A stretch of 64,000 nucleotides of DNA from Agaribacterium haliotis (GCF_002312815.1 NZ_NKQJ01000003.1:1-64000), one strand, 5' to 3'; shown: positions 29,527 to 40,420, numbered from the stretch's first letter. The notes: a model not told the origin generated them from the sequence alone. Numbers and translations are program-made.

Positions 29527-29715
29527 GCCCGCGCTTGAATCTTGCTGTGCCCTAGTTCATCCCCACAAAGAAATCAAGAGCATACGGCATAAAGATTGCT
29601 TTCGAAATCGAGCAAAATCATTGCTCTGAAGCGGGCGTGAGACTAAACTTAGCGCTGATACACAGCGATCTTCGCGACAGATTTTGGCTTGTCGCACCGC
29701 AAGATTTAAGCGCAT

Positions 29716-31239
29716 ATGAAGCAGTCTCTACAGTTAAAAATTGGTCACCAGCTGACCATGACCCCGCAATTGCAACAGGCCATACGCCTGCTGCAACTTT
29801 CTACGCTCGACCTGCAAGCCGAAATTCAGGAAGCACTCGAGAGCAACCCCTTGCTCGAAGTCAACGAGCAGGAAGACAGCACTGCAAGCGAAAGCAGTGA
29901 TAACAGCAGCGACAAAAACCAACCGCAGAGTGAAAACAGTAGCGAGAGCCCGAGCTCAAACGACGAAAGCAGTGCGGACGGCGAAGCGACCAGTGAACTT
30001 GCCGAAGGCGACTGGAGTGAAGATATTCCCAGCGATCTCGCCGTCGATACCAGCTGGGACGACGTCTTTCAGGCCAACTCGTTCAGCAATACCGGCCTGG
30101 CCCGCAATGACCAGGAAGACTACGATTTCGACAGCCGCCGAGGCAGCACCGAAAGCCTCAGTGACCACCTGCTTTGGCAACTCAACCTGACACCGATGAG
30201 CGAGCGCGATTTGCGCATTGCCGAAGCGATTATCGACGCCGTCGGGCCCAGCGGCATGCTCGCGCAGAGCCTCGATGACATCAGCGAAGGCCTCAACCGC
30301 GAACTCGAAGAGCTCGAAGAATACGAAGTGATCGCCGTTTTGCATCGCGTGCAGCAGTTTGACCCAGCCGGCGTTGCCGCCCGCGACGTCAGTGAGTGCC
30401 TGTTAATACAGCTAAAAGCTCTCGGCCTCAGCGGCCCGGCCTTTGACAAGGCCTGCGAACTCATTCGCAATTACCTGCCGCTACTCGGCAGCCGCGACTT
30501 CAAAACCCTGATGCGCAAGCTGAAAATTAAAGAAAAAGAGCTGCAGGAAGTAATCGCGCTGATTCACGGCCTCAACCCACGCCCGGGCGACATTATCGAC
30601 TCATCGTCAACCGAGTACGTAGTACCGGATGTCTTTGTCAAAAAAGAAGGGCAGCGCTGGACCGTCAGCCTCAACCCCGACATTGCCCCCAAAATCCGCA
30701 TCAACGCCGATTATGCGGCCATGGTCAAACGCGCCGACAGCAGCGCTGACAACACCTTTATTCGCGACAACTTGCAAGAGGCGCGCTGGTTTTTAAAAAG
30801 CCTGCAAAGTCGCAATGAAACTCTGCTTAAAGTCGCAACCTGCATAGTTGAAAAACAGCAGGGTTTTCTCGACTTTGGCCCCGAAGCCATGAAGCCCATG
30901 GTTCTGCACGATGTCGCTGAAATCGTCGGCATGCACGAGAGCACCATCTCGCGAGTTACAACACAAAAATATATGCACACGCCGCAGGGCATCTTTGAGT
31001 TAAAATACTTTTTCTCCAGCCACGTCGCCACGGAAAGCGGTGGCGAGTGTTCCTCGACAGCAATTCGCGCCATTATTAAAAAACTGGTCGCCGCCGAGAA
31101 CCCACGCAAGCCCTTAAGTGATTCAAAAATGACGGGCTTGCTCGAAGAACAGGGTATTAAAGTTGCCCGCCGCACCATTGCCAAATACCGCGAATCGCTC
31201 GGCATTCCGCCGTCGAATGAGCGCAAGCAATTAATCTGA
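29716..31239 (+). CDS. rpoN: RNA polymerase sigma-54 factor
   Basis: Alternative sigma factor for enhancer-dependent promoters. Region I ([20 protein letters not shown] and [22 protein letters not shown]), a long acidic serine-rich region II (about 55-120), the core-binding domain, the helix-turn-helix around HESTISRVT, and the RpoN box [15 protein letters not shown] near the end. 507 residues, ordinary. A 189-bp gap separates it from lptB, probably with its own promoter. ptsN follows by 25 bp without the usual hpf between. Confidence 0.97.
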   Translation: MKQSLQLKIGHQLTMTPQLQQAIRLLQLSTLDLQAEIQEALESNPLLEVNEQEDSTASESSDNSSDKNQPQSENSSESPSSNDESSADGEATSELAEGDWSEDIPSDLAVDTSWDDVFQANSFSNTGLARNDQEDYDFDSRRGSTESLSDHLLWQLNLTPMSERDLRIAEAIIDAVGPSGMLAQSLDDISEGLNRELEELEEYEVIAVLHRVQQFDPAGVAARDVSECLLIQLKALGLSGPAFDKACELIRNYLPLLGSRDFKTLMRKLKIKEKELQEVIALIHGLNPRPGDIIDSSSTEYVVPDVFVKKEGQRWTVSLNPDIAPKIRINADYAAMVKRADSSADNTFIRDNLQEARWFLKSLQSRNETLLKVATCIVEKQQGFLDFGPEAMKPMVLHDVAEIVGMHESTISRVTTQKYMHTPQGIFELKYFFSSHVATESGGECSSTAIRAIIKKLVAAENPRKPLSDSKMTGLLEEQGIKVARRTIAKYRESLGIPPSNERKQLI

Positions 31240-31264
31240 CAAATAAAGGTGCCACACTTTAGCT

Positions 31265-31708
31265 ATGTGGATTAATTCAGTACTAAGTGAAGAGCTATGC
31301 CTTGCCAAAACGCAAGCTAGCAGTAAAAAGCGCGTGCTCGACACGCTGGCGCAGCGACTGGCCGAGCACTACAAGCTCGACGCCAGCGCGCTGTTTAGCC
31401 AGTTTGTCGCCAGAGAAAAGCTCGGTTCGACCGGCATTGGTGAAGGCATCGCCATTCCCCACTGCCGCTTCGACACCGACGACGTTATGCTCGCCATTAT
31501 GACGCTCGACGAGGGCATCGACTTTGACGCGGTCGACCAAGCGCCTGTCGACATCATTATCGCGATGGTGGCGCCGCAAAACAGCGAAGAGAACCACTTA
31601 GAGCGCCTGGCCGTACTTGCTTCTGCACTGCAGACTGAAAACTATGTTGAAGCTTTGCGCAGTGCTAACAACAGCGCAGCGCTCTATCTCGCAGCCACTG
31701 AACAATGA
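31265..31708 (+). CDS. ptsN: nitrogen-regulatory PTS enzyme IIA
   Basis: EIIA-Ntr of the regulatory phosphotransferase chain PtsP-PtsO-PtsN; controls potassium transport and other targets by protein contact. 147 residues with the phosphoacceptor histidine in GIAIPHCRF (near residue 70) and the usual [10 protein letters not shown]. Sits directly after rpoN and 10 bp before rapZ. Confidence 0.96.
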   Translation: MWINSVLSEELCLAKTQASSKKRVLDTLAQRLAEHYKLDASALFSQFVAREKLGSTGIGEGIAIPHCRFDTDDVMLAIMTLDEGIDFDAVDQAPVDIIIAMVAPQNSEENHLERLAVLASALQTENYVEALRSANNSAALYLAATEQ

Positions 31709-31718
31709 GTCGGGACTT

Positions 31719-32588
31719 ATGCAGATACTGGTTATTTCTGGACGCTCGGGTTCGGGCAAAACCACGGCACTCCACCTGCTGGAAGACGAAGGTTATACCT
31801 GCATAGACAACCTGCCGGTCAGCCTGATACCGGCACTGCTTGAACAGGTGCGCGCCCGTGCGAATGCCGATAGCATACGCCTGGCAATCGGTATAGATTC
31901 TCGCAATATCGACGGCGACCTCAGTGCCCTGCCAAGCTTGGCCGAAGAGCTCGAACGCAGCTGCGACCACATCAAAATCCTCTATTTGGACACCAGCAAA
32001 GAAGTACTGCTGCGACGCTTCAGTGAAACCCGGCGCAAGCATCCGCTCAGTGACAACGATACCGGCCTCAGGGAAGCCATTAGCGAGGAAGACTTAATAC
32101 TTGCGCCAATCGCCGCGCTCGCCGATGTCACCATCGATACCAGCGGCCTAAACCTGCACGAGCTGCGCAGTGCTGTGAAGCGCCAGCTCATCGGCTCAGA
32201 CAGTAGCGGCATTGCCATTAGCCTGACTTCGTTTGGCTTTAAATTTGGCATTCCGGTCGATTCGGATTTCTTATTTGATGTGCGCTGCCTGCCCAACCCT
32301 TACTGGCGCCCCGAACTCAGATCACACAGCGGACTCGAGCCGCAGGTGATTGAATTTTTACGCTCTGAACACGAAGTACAGGCGATGGCAGACGATATCG
32401 AATCCTTTGCCAAAAAATGGATACCAAGTTTTGAGAACAACAACCGCAGCTACCTGAATATCGCTATTGGCTGCACCGGCGGCATGCACCGCAGCGTTTA
32501 CCTCGCTGAGCATATCGCCGACAAATTGCGAGCTAGCTACAAGAATGTACAGACGCGTCACCGTCAGCTCGAACTAAAAAAGCCCTAA
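31719..32588 (+). CDS. rapZ: RNase adaptor / P-loop protein RapZ
   Basis: RapZ binds the sRNAs GlmY/GlmZ in enterobacteria and steers RNase E to adjust glmS; the broader family includes nucleotide-binding YvcJ. Walker [13 protein letters not shown] at the N-terminus, [33 protein letters not shown], and the C-terminal [18 protein letters not shown] at 31719 gives 289 residues, the family size; the frame is open 34 codons further upstream inside ptsN but without conservation. Confidence 0.96.
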   Translation: MQILVISGRSGSGKTTALHLLEDEGYTCIDNLPVSLIPALLEQVRARANADSIRLAIGIDSRNIDGDLSALPSLAEELERSCDHIKILYLDTSKEVLLRRFSETRRKHPLSDNDTGLREAISEEDLILAPIAALADVTIDTSGLNLHELRSAVKRQLIGSDSSGIAISLTSFGFKFGIPVDSDFLFDVRCLPNPYWRPELRSHSGLEPQVIEFLRSEHEVQAMADDIESFAKKWIPSFENNNRSYLNIAIGCTGGMHRSVYLAEHIADKLRASYKNVQTRHRQLELKKP

Positions 32589-32597
32589 GGATACGGG

Positions 32598-32867
32598 ATG
32601 AAACAGCAGCAAATCACCATCGTTAACAAGCTCGGCTTGCACGCGCGCGCGGCTACAAAATTTGCCAATGTCGCCAAACAGTATGCGGCCAGCATCGAAG
32701 TGGAAGTGGCCGGAAAGAGCATAGACGGAAAAAGCATTATGTCGCTGATGTTATTAGCCGCATCCAAAGGCACTGAGATTGTTCTGCGCACCGACGGCAA
32801 CGATGAAGACAAAGCTATGAAAGGTCTGTGTGAGCTAATCAACAATCGCTTTGACGAAGACGAATAA
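32598..32867 (+). CDS. ptsO: HPr-like phosphocarrier of the nitrogen PTS
   Basis: NPr protein that passes phosphate to EIIA-Ntr. 89 residues with the phosphorylatable histidine in KLGLHARAATKF and the serine region GKSIMSLMLLAASKG. Last member of rpoN-ptsN-rapZ-ptsO; mgtE starts 4 bp after its stop. Confidence 0.96.
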   Translation: MKQQQITIVNKLGLHARAATKFANVAKQYAASIEVEVAGKSIDGKSIMSLMLLAASKGTEIVLRTDGNDEDKAMKGLCELINNRFDEDE

Positions 32868-32871
32868 CTAC

Positions 32872-34233
32872 ATGCAGGCAGCCGAAGAGCCAAATAATCA
32901 CGTTCAGGCCCATCTCGGCCGGGTTCAGCACTTACTCGGCCAAGGCACCATGTGGCAGTTGCGCCAGATGATTAACGGCCTGCGCCCGGTCGAAATCGCG
33001 CGCCTGCTCGAATCAGCACCGCCGGCCTCGCGCACCCTGATCTGGGACCTGGTCGATAAAAATACCCTCGGTGAAGTACTCGAAGAACTGCCTGAAGACA
33101 TTCGCCTCGACTATCTCAGCGACATCGAAGCCGAAGATATCGCCGAGCTTACCGAAGGTCTTGAAACGGACGACCTTGTCGATATCCTGCAACAACTGCC
33201 CGAGCAGGTCATTCAAGAAGTGCTCGAAGCGATGGACAACCAGGACAGAGAGCGCGTTGAAAAAGTCCTGCCCTACGCCGAAGATACCGCAGGCGGCTTG
33301 ACCAACACAGATACCATTACCGTCAGGCCGCGCTTTACCCTCGACGTTGTGCTTCGTTATCTGCGCCGCCACACCGAGCTGCCGCCATCAACTGACGCCC
33401 TGATCGTCGTCAACCGCAAAGACGACTACCTCGGCATGCTGCCGCTGGCGACGCTGCTGACCGCCGACCCCAACACCACCGTGCGTGAAGTCATGGTTAC
33501 CGACACCAACGCCATCCGCGCCGATATGGCGGATATTGAAGTGGCGACCCTGTTTGAACGCCACGACTGGGTCAGCGCTCCGGTTGTCGATGAAGACGGC
33601 AAACTACTCGGCCGCATTACCATTGACGATATTGTTGACGTAATCCGCGACGAAGCCGACCACAGCCTGATGAGCATGGCCGGTCTCGACGAAGATGAAG
33701 ATACCTTTGCCCCGGTGCGCAAAAGCACGCCCAGGCGAGCCGTGTGGCTGGGTATCAACCTGATTACCGCTCTGCTCGCATCGTCCGTTATTAACCTTTT
33801 TCAAGGTACTATCGACAAAGTTGTCGCCCTGGCCGTACTGATGCCCATTGTCGCGTCAATGGGTGGTGTCGCCGGCTCTCAAACGCTGACCATGGTTATT
33901 CGCGGCATCGCCACCGGCCAAATCGGCTCAAATAACTTAAAGTGGTTAATTAATCGCGAGCTCGGTGTTGGCCTAATCAACGGCCTGCTCTGGGCCCTTA
34001 TTATGGGCGCCATTGCCGGGCTCTGGTTTAAAGACCCGATTATCACCGTTGTGATTGCCGCGGCAATGGTCATCAATTTACTTGTCGCCGCGCTCGCCGG
34101 CGCAACCCTGCCGTCGATGTTAAAATCGTTTAATATCGACCCGGCGCTTGCCGGCGGTGTCACTTTGACCACCATTACCGATGTTGTCGGTTTCTTTTCT
34201 TTTCTGGGCCTGGCAACCCTGTTTTACGCCTGA
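32872..34233 (+). CDS. mgtE: magnesium transporter MgtE
   Basis: Magnesium channel gated by intracellular Mg2+. Cytosolic N domain (residues about 15-125), two CBS domains (about 130-255), a connecting helix, and five transmembrane helices (about 285-450) with the pore segment PIVASMGGVAGSQTLT. ATG at 32872 chosen (453 residues); a TTG at 32851 inside ptsO is a less likely start. Confidence 0.95.
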   Translation: MQAAEEPNNHVQAHLGRVQHLLGQGTMWQLRQMINGLRPVEIARLLESAPPASRTLIWDLVDKNTLGEVLEELPEDIRLDYLSDIEAEDIAELTEGLETDDLVDILQQLPEQVIQEVLEAMDNQDRERVEKVLPYAEDTAGGLTNTDTITVRPRFTLDVVLRYLRRHTELPPSTDALIVVNRKDDYLGMLPLATLLTADPNTTVREVMVTDTNAIRADMADIEVATLFERHDWVSAPVVDEDGKLLGRITIDDIVDVIRDEADHSLMSMAGLDEDEDTFAPVRKSTPRRAVWLGINLITALLASSVINLFQGTIDKVVALAVLMPIVASMGGVAGSQTLTMVIRGIATGQIGSNNLKWLINRELGVGLINGLLWALIMGAIAGLWFKDPIITVVIAAAMVINLLVAALAGATLPSMLKSFNIDPALAGGVTLTTITDVVGFFSFLGLATLFYA

Positions 34234-34254
34234 CGGCAAATTTAAGTAAGCACC

Positions 34255-34776
34255 ATGACTGACGAAGAATACGATTTTTGGGACGATCCCGACTACAAGA
34301 GCAAAACCCAAGTTAAAGAAGAGATGCACGAGCTCAGAGCCTTGGGTATTGAAATTGCCGAACTGCCGCAAGCCCTGCTCGACAGCTTTCCACTAAATGA
34401 TGAGCTGCGCGCGGCGATTAACGACTACCGCCGCATCAACCATAAAAACGCCCTCAAACGCCAAGCGTCTTACGTCGCCAAGTTAATGCGCCGCGAAGAC
34501 GGCGAAGCGCTTAAAGCGCGCTTGCAGGAAATACACGATGAACGACACCAGGCAACACGCCAACTGCACTTAGTTGAACGCTGGCGCGATCGACTGCTCG
34601 ACGAGCAAAACACCGCTTTTGACGATTTTGTCGCCCAGTTTCCAAGCTGTGACAGACAGCAGCTGCGCAGCCTAATGCGCAACGCCGCAAAAGAAAAACA
34701 GCAAAACAAGCCGCCCGCAAGCGCGCGAAAACTGTTTAAGTTTATTCAAATACAACTTGCACAAAAGCCCGAATAA
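34255..34776 (+). CDS. darP: dual-action ribosomal maturation protein DarP (YjgA)
   Basis: Late-stage 50S assembly factor of the DUF615 family. 173 residues with LRALGIEIAELPQALLDSFPLNDELRAAI region near residues 27-60, RQASYVAKLMRRED and the C-terminal ARKLFKFIQIQ. Here it stands between mgtE and the convergent yhdP; in Pseudomonas it is flanked by pmbA and tldD, which are absent here. Confidence 0.95.
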   Translation: MTDEEYDFWDDPDYKSKTQVKEEMHELRALGIEIAELPQALLDSFPLNDELRAAINDYRRINHKNALKRQASYVAKLMRREDGEALKARLQEIHDERHQATRQLHLVERWRDRLLDEQNTAFDDFVAQFPSCDRQQLRSLMRNAAKEKQQNKPPASARKLFKFIQIQLAQKPE

Positions 34777-34806
34777 AAACGCCGCCCAACAAGTTCGCAA
34801 AGACCA

Positions 34807-37800
34807 TCAATCGGCGGCGGGCTGCGCCTCAGTGTGCTGCTTGGCCTTTGCCCGCCGCTGGGCTGCGGAGTCATCAAAGACCTTTAACACTTTGATTTTC
34901 GGGTCTTCCCAAGCTCCTGTGACGCTGTAACTAATGCTTGAAGCTTTATCGACCTGTTCACTAAACATCTTGCTGATAATATAAACCCCCAAACCTGCGG
35001 GTACACCGGCCAAAAAAGCGGTCGCCACCGCAACATTGCCGGCAACCGGCAAGGTCACAACCAGCTCAGTATCCATGCTCTCATCTATCAGACCGAGCTC
35101 CCCGGCCATCTGCATCTTGGACGAACTGCTGTCGACCATCAGCGGTTGATTCATGCTGGCGATGCCGTCGTCAAAATGAATGTCTCCGCGAACAGTATCG
35201 TAGGCAAAACCTTTTGCTGCGAGATCGGAAAAATCCAGGCGCAGGCGCCGGGCAAAGGTGTCAAAGTTAAATAAAGCAATCATGCGCAGCAGCGGGTTTT
35301 CACCGGCATCGGCCCCGCGAATAAAGCTGCCTTGCTGTAATTCAAGTTGCACATCGCCTTCAAGCAGCGGCAACACGGCAAGATCCGGCGCGGCGTCCCA
35401 GCTCAGATCGAGGTCAAACCAGGCGCGCCGGCTCTCGAGCATGCGCTCTTGCCCCCAAGCTTCCAGAGCTTTGCCGACATCATCGGTTTCGATATGCGCC
35501 TTGAGTGAACTTGTATGCTGGGCACCGACTTTGTGCCACTCAAACTCTGCCCGGTGCGTCTGGCCTATACGCAGTTCACGCAGCTCGGCCTCGATATCAA
35601 AAAAGCGCAGGCCCTGCTCGATCGGCTCAACACTAAAATGCCAGCGGCCGTAGTCTTCACCGTAAAACTTAAGGCTCTGCACATTAACCTGCATGGCATC
35701 GACCGCGCTCAAGTCAAAATCCTTAAAAATACTTTCTCGCGGCTCGTCCAGTTCAAACGCGGCAAACTCTTCATCCTGCTCAGGCAGGCCGCCTTCCGCC
35801 GAGCCCTGCACCGGCTTGTGCTGTTCGTCACCGTAGAGATGGAGGTGATCAATATCCAACTGCATCGGCTCATCGCTCAGCGGCAGGGTAATGCGCCCGG
35901 CAAACATTTCACTGACGCCGTCGAAACTCCAGCGCTGCTCACCACCCTGAATAGCAAGGTTAAAGTCCGGAATGCTTAAATCGGCAAAATGCAGTACGTC
36001 CAACTGCAAATCCGCATCCATCGTCATCGGCACATCGTTGACATCGTCAAACGCCGGCCCGCGCAAACGCGCGGCTTCGGCAAAGACCGCATCCACCAAC
36101 AGCGCCCACTCTTCGTAGCGCGCCTGCGAAATATGGCCGCGCACCTTGGCCTGCCCACTTACCAGTTCAGCATCGTTGCTCAGCTGTTCGCCAATAACCA
36201 ACTGCATGGCTGGCTTGGGAGGCTCCTGCCCCAAACCGAGATAAGCGTCGTAACTTTCCAGGCGCAACTCAAACTGTTTGTTGTGCTGATAGTCATAGCG
36301 CAAAGCGCCTGGCAGCTGAGTCACCGTCAGGCCAAATTCACCGGGCTCACCCGCTTTTTTATCAAACGGAGCCGGCAAATGAATGGCCGTAGCTTCGAGC
36401 AAACTGAGCATCGTCAAGCTCATGCCCGGTAAAATGCTGTTTGAATTCAGCGGCACTTGCAGCAGGCCCTGTACCTCAAAGTCGTTGTCCAGAACCACCA
36501 GCTCCGGCAGTTGAGACCACAGGCGCAGCGCTTCCAGATTTACCTCGCCATCAAAACTCAAGCTCATCTCGTTCTGAGATGGGTCGGTCGACAATGAAGC
36601 GCTCAGCGGGCGGCCCCATAGGTTGCCTTTGAGCGTGTCGGCTTTGACAAAGTTGTCTTTGGCAAAGACCAACTCCCCACTTAACTGCTGCAACTGAATA
36701 TTGAGCTCGCTAAACAGCAGGCTGGCGTCGTCAATTCGGCTTTTAATTCGGTAGTCGAGGTCCCGCTCCATATGCTGAAACGGCAAACTCAAATTCAGCT
36801 CCGTGTTGTGCCGGCCATCAAGCTGCCACCTGGGCAAAAAACCCTCAACCTGCTCTTTTAGGCCACCGAGCAAGAGCAATTGTTTGAGTTGTTTTAAGCT
36901 GCCTCGACTCGAAGCAGCAACATCCAACTGGCGCGTCCCCGCCGAGTTTTTATCTATGCTCAGCGTCGCCTGTTCAATGCGATTGCCACTGATCAAAGCA
37001 TCAAATATTTGCGCGTTAAATTGCGCATCGTGCAGGGCAATATCCGCGCGAATATCTGTCGCCTCAGGCCAGGCCGGATCAAATTTCAAACTTGCATCGT
37101 CAAGCGTTGCGGCCAGCTGAAACAGGGGCCGCTGGGCAGGATTCAACGCTACTGAGCCGTGGTAAAAAACCTGAATATCGCGTACTTCCCCGCCGCGTAT
37201 CGCCTGTTTTAGCCAGGCGTCCACCTCGTCATTAACTGCTCGCGGGATATACGGCGCGTAACTTAGAGCCTGAGCTCGATCGGCATATATACTCAAGTCC
37301 AGGCTCGGTTCGCCCACTTTGTTATTAAACGGCAGCACCATGGAAAAGAAGCCGCTGATATATTGCTCGTCCGTCAGCGATGAAAGCTGCGCACTGTGTA
37401 AAAATGCTTTTTTATTGTCAAAGTCGACCCGCCAGCCGAGCTGTCCCCGTACCCTCGGTAAAATAAATGGCTCATCAAACACCTTAGGTAAAAATAGGCT
37501 CAGTTCTTCATCGATCTGGGCGTCGATAAAACCATCAGTTAGGCTCGACTCGACGTAACCCGATATGCCCTTCAATTCAGGGCTGCCCATTAGCGCGGCA
37601 GAATAACCGTCATCCAGCCAAGCTTTCAGTTCAAACCAGCCGCGCTCCTTGCCGACATAGGCGACGTCGATATTAGCGAGCTCGCCATCGAGCTTAAGCG
37701 CCGCCAAAGTTTTTACCAGAGCGTGATCGCGGCCTTCGTTGGCCTGCAAAAATAAACGGCTCCACTCACCCAGGTCGATGTGTTCAACACGCAAACCAAA

Positions 37801-38913
37801 GTCGGTTCCATTGCCGTAGAAATTAAATGTTTCCAGAGGCACATCCGTGCCGGCCCAATCCAGGCTCATATCCTGAAAGTTTAAAAACCAGCCTGAGGCC
37901 TGCTTCCAGGCCCCGGTAATTTGCGCCTGGAAACGATCCGGCAGTTTGATTTGCTCCTGCATCGCCTGCGGCAGGCCCGACAACAAAATCTCGCCGCGCG
38001 CGGTCATTCCCGCTTTCGGAGAACCTTTAAACCACAGAGCCAAATCGAGCTTACCGACATCGCGGGGAATACCCTCGCCCGCGGCGGTATCAATTTTTGC
38101 AGCATCAACAAGATCGTCGACAAAATCCAGCGCTTCACCTTCAAAGGGTTCGGGCAGCTGTTTTTCAACCTTTTTTACTGCAGCATAAAGATCGTCAACA
38201 GGGATTTGATTCAGGCGCAGATAACCACTGGCGGAAAAACGCGCCTTGTTGCGAGGGTCGCCGTAACCCTCCATAACAAAGTGCAGGCTCTCCTGAGCAT
38301 CGAGATTAAAATCAGCGCTGATGCGGTGGAAAAAGCGGTCGTTTTCAAGTGCGATAACCGGGATCGCCAGTTCGCTGGTTTTGCCGTTTAAAAATTCAAA
38401 ATTCAAAATAGCCGAGCGAATTTCAACCCGCCGCCCAAATAGAAAAATATCCATCGGGTCGTCAAAAATAAACGGGTTATCGGTATTGGCCGTACCACCG
38501 TCGTAACCTTTTATGCCCCAGCTGTTGTCTTTGCGCTGCTCAATGGTGGTGCTAAAACGCTCAAAAACAATGGTGCGCCAGGCAAAACCTCGCTGCACAG
38601 CGCTGTCAAACAAGCTGAGTTCGGCCGAGGCCCTGTCGACCTGAAAAAGCTCTTGCCCATCTTGGTTTTGAAAGCGCAGCTCACCGAGTATGACCTGCGG
38701 TCTAAGCCCTTTCCACTCGGCGCTGATTTGCTTTAACTCAACTTTGACACCGAGCTGGGCGCCGAGCGACTGGGCAATGATGTGCCGGTAATCGTTAAGC
38801 AGGGGAAAGGCCTGGCGGCCAATCTGCACCACCACGGCAAAAGCGATAATGGCGCCGAGAAAAAAACCCCAAAAGCGCCTGGTAATTAATTGAAGGTGTC
38901 GCTGGCTAAACAA
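34807..38913 (-). CDS. yhdP: AsmA-like outer-membrane lipid homeostasis protein YhdP
   Basis: Very large inner-membrane-anchored periplasmic protein, one of the bridge-like AsmA family implicated in phospholipid movement to the outer membrane. 1368 residues (Escherichia coli YhdP 1266): transmembrane helix at about 13-32, the DUF3971/AsmA-like repeating beta-structure through the middle, and the conserved C-terminal block VDSSSSKMQMAGELGLIDES then TLPVAGNVAVATAFLAGVPAGLG. Last gene of the mreB-mreC-mreD-maf-rng-yhdP run. Confidence 0.94.
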   Translation of the reverse strand: MFSQRHLQLITRRFWGFFLGAIIAFAVVVQIGRQAFPLLNDYRHIIAQSLGAQLGVKVELKQISAEWKGLRPQVILGELRFQNQDGQELFQVDRASAELSLFDSAVQRGFAWRTIVFERFSTTIEQRKDNSWGIKGYDGGTANTDNPFIFDDPMDIFLFGRRVEIRSAILNFEFLNGKTSELAIPVIALENDRFFHRISADFNLDAQESLHFVMEGYGDPRNKARFSASGYLRLNQIPVDDLYAAVKKVEKQLPEPFEGEALDFVDDLVDAAKIDTAAGEGIPRDVGKLDLALWFKGSPKAGMTARGEILLSGLPQAMQEQIKLPDRFQAQITGAWKQASGWFLNFQDMSLDWAGTDVPLETFNFYGNGTDFGLRVEHIDLGEWSRLFLQANEGRDHALVKTLAALKLDGELANIDVAYVGKERGWFELKAWLDDGYSAALMGSPELKGISGYVESSLTDGFIDAQIDEELSLFLPKVFDEPFILPRVRGQLGWRVDFDNKKAFLHSAQLSSLTDEQYISGFFSMVLPFNNKVGEPSLDLSIYADRAQALSYAPYIPRAVNDEVDAWLKQAIRGGEVRDIQVFYHGSVALNPAQRPLFQLAATLDDASLKFDPAWPEATDIRADIALHDAQFNAQIFDALISGNRIEQATLSIDKNSAGTRQLDVAASSRGSLKQLKQLLLLGGLKEQVEGFLPRWQLDGRHNTELNLSLPFQHMERDLDYRIKSRIDDASLLFSELNIQLQQLSGELVFAKDNFVKADTLKGNLWGRPLSASLSTDPSQNEMSLSFDGEVNLEALRLWSQLPELVVLDNDFEVQGLLQVPLNSNSILPGMSLTMLSLLEATAIHLPAPFDKKAGEPGEFGLTVTQLPGALRYDYQHNKQFELRLESYDAYLGLGQEPPKPAMQLVIGEQLSNDAELVSGQAKVRGHISQARYEEWALLVDAVFAEAARLRGPAFDDVNDVPMTMDADLQLDVLHFADLSIPDFNLAIQGGEQRWSFDGVSEMFAGRITLPLSDEPMQLDIDHLHLYGDEQHKPVQGSAEGGLPEQDEEFAAFELDEPRESIFKDFDLSAVDAMQVNVQSLKFYGEDYGRWHFSVEPIEQGLRFFDIEAELRELRIGQTHRAEFEWHKVGAQHTSSLKAHIETDDVGKALEAWGQERMLESRRAWFDLDLSWDAAPDLAVLPLLEGDVQLELQQGSFIRGADAGENPLLRMIALFNFDTFARRLRLDFSDLAAKGFAYDTVRGDIHFDDGIASMNQPLMVDSSSSKMQMAGELGLIDESMDTELVVTLPVAGNVAVATAFLAGVPAGLGVYIISKMFSEQVDKASSISYSVTGAWEDPKIKVLKVFDDSAAQRRAKAKQHTEAQPAAD

Positions 38914-38927
38914 CGTCGGAACCTGAG

Positions 38928-40412
38928 TTACTGCGACAATATGATGTCGTACTGCTCCTGATGATAGATGCTTTCGACCTGAAAGCGTATTGTTCCTTCA
39001 ATAAACTCTTCCAAATCAGCAACGTTGGCAGACTCTTCATCGAGCAAACGATCGATGACAACCTGAGACGCCAGTACAACAAAATTTTTACTTTCATACG
39101 CGCGACTTTCACGCAAAATTTCGCGAAAGATTTCGTAGCAGATAGTTTCAGCCGACTTTAATTTGCCGCGCCCCTGGCACACGGGACAGGGCTCGCAAAG
39201 CATCTGTGTCAGCGACTCGCGCGTGCGCTTGCGTGTCATTTCAACCAACCCGAGTTCACTGACACCGGTAATACTGGTTTTAACACGATCGCGCTCGAGA
39301 TTTTTTTCGAGAGTGCGCAAGACCTGGCGCTGGTGTTCGGCATCGACCATATCGATAAAATCGAGAATAACAATGCCGCCAATATTTCGCAGGCGCAGCT
39401 GCCGGGCGATCGCCGCCGCCGCTTCAAGATTGGTTTTAAAAATAGTTTCTTCGAGGTTGCGATGGCCAACAAAAGCACCGGTGTTGACGTCGATGGTGCT
39501 CATCGCCTCAGTCTGTTCTATCAGTAAATAACCACCGGACTTGAGACTGACTTTGACCTCAAGTGCTTTTGATAGCTCGTCTTCAACACTGTACAAGTCA
39601 AAGATCGGCCGCTCACCGGGATAGTGCTCAAGCTTGCTGCCAATTTCCGGCGCATAGTGCTTGGCAAAACTCTGCATGCGCTGGTAGGCCTCGCGCGAAT
39701 CGATTCTGACCTTCTCAATATTCGGGCGCATCAAGTCGCGAATGGTGCGCATGTACAGCGGTAAATCTTCATAGACCACCGCCGGAGCTTTGGCCGCTTT
39801 GATTTTTTGTTCGATATCGGCCCAGACCCGAAATACAAAAGGCACATCGGCGCGAAACTCTTCCGCTTCAACACCCTCGGCGGCCGTGCGCACAATAAAA
39901 CCACCGACCTTGTACTGCTCATCAAACTCCGACGCGAGCTGCTGCACCGCTGTTTTTAAACGCTCGCGCTCGTTTTCATCTTCAATGCGGGCGGATACGC
40001 CGATGTGCTCGGTATAGGGCATATAAACTAAATAGCGCGCACTGACACTCAGGTGGGTCGTTAGACGCGCGCCTTTGGTGCTGATCGGATCTTTTATCAC
40101 CTGCACCACAAGCTCCTGCCCCTCGCGCAGGTAGCTGCGGATATCGCTGTGCTCATTTAGGCGTGTTTCCAGACCTTTGTCGTCGCGCGGAGCGAGGTCG
40201 GCAACGTGAATAAAGCCCGCACGCTCCTGGCCAATATCAACAAAAGCCGCCTGCATGCCGGGCAACACCCGAATCACCTTGCCTTTATATATATTGCCAA
40301 CGTAGCCCTTGCTGTGGGTTCGCTCGATGTAGACTTCCTGTAACACGCCATTTTCGATCAGCGCATCGCGGGTCTCCGTCGGGCCAACATTTACCAGAAT
40401 CTCGTCACTCAT
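38928..40412 (-). CDS. rng: ribonuclease G
   Basis: Endoribonuclease that matures the 5' end of 16S rRNA and degrades some mRNAs. 494 residues: S1 domain (about 38-120) with YVGNIYKGKVIRVLPGMQAAFVDIG, the catalytic DNase-I-like domain with magnesium ligands in STIDVNTGAF and VILDFIDM, and the zinc-link CEPCPVCQGRG. It lacks the long C-terminal scaffold of RNase E. Eight bases after maf. Confidence 0.97.
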   Translation of the reverse strand: MSDEILVNVGPTETRDALIENGVLQEVYIERTHSKGYVGNIYKGKVIRVLPGMQAAFVDIGQERAGFIHVADLAPRDDKGLETRLNEHSDIRSYLREGQELVVQVIKDPISTKGARLTTHLSVSARYLVYMPYTEHIGVSARIEDENERERLKTAVQQLASEFDEQYKVGGFIVRTAAEGVEAEEFRADVPFVFRVWADIEQKIKAAKAPAVVYEDLPLYMRTIRDLMRPNIEKVRIDSREAYQRMQSFAKHYAPEIGSKLEHYPGERPIFDLYSVEDELSKALEVKVSLKSGGYLLIEQTEAMSTIDVNTGAFVGHRNLEETIFKTNLEAAAAIARQLRLRNIGGIVILDFIDMVDAEHQRQVLRTLEKNLERDRVKTSITGVSELGLVEMTRKRTRESLTQMLCEPCPVCQGRGKLKSAETICYEIFREILRESRAYESKNFVVLASQVVIDRLLDEESANVADLEEFIEGTIRFQVESIYHQEQYDIILSQ

Positions 40413-40420
40413 AGCTCTTT

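Noticed and set aside
35515..36432. Two long plus-strand frames (154 and 147 codons) opposite yhdP
   Set aside because: Antisense shadows in a long gene; no start signals, no recognisable family.
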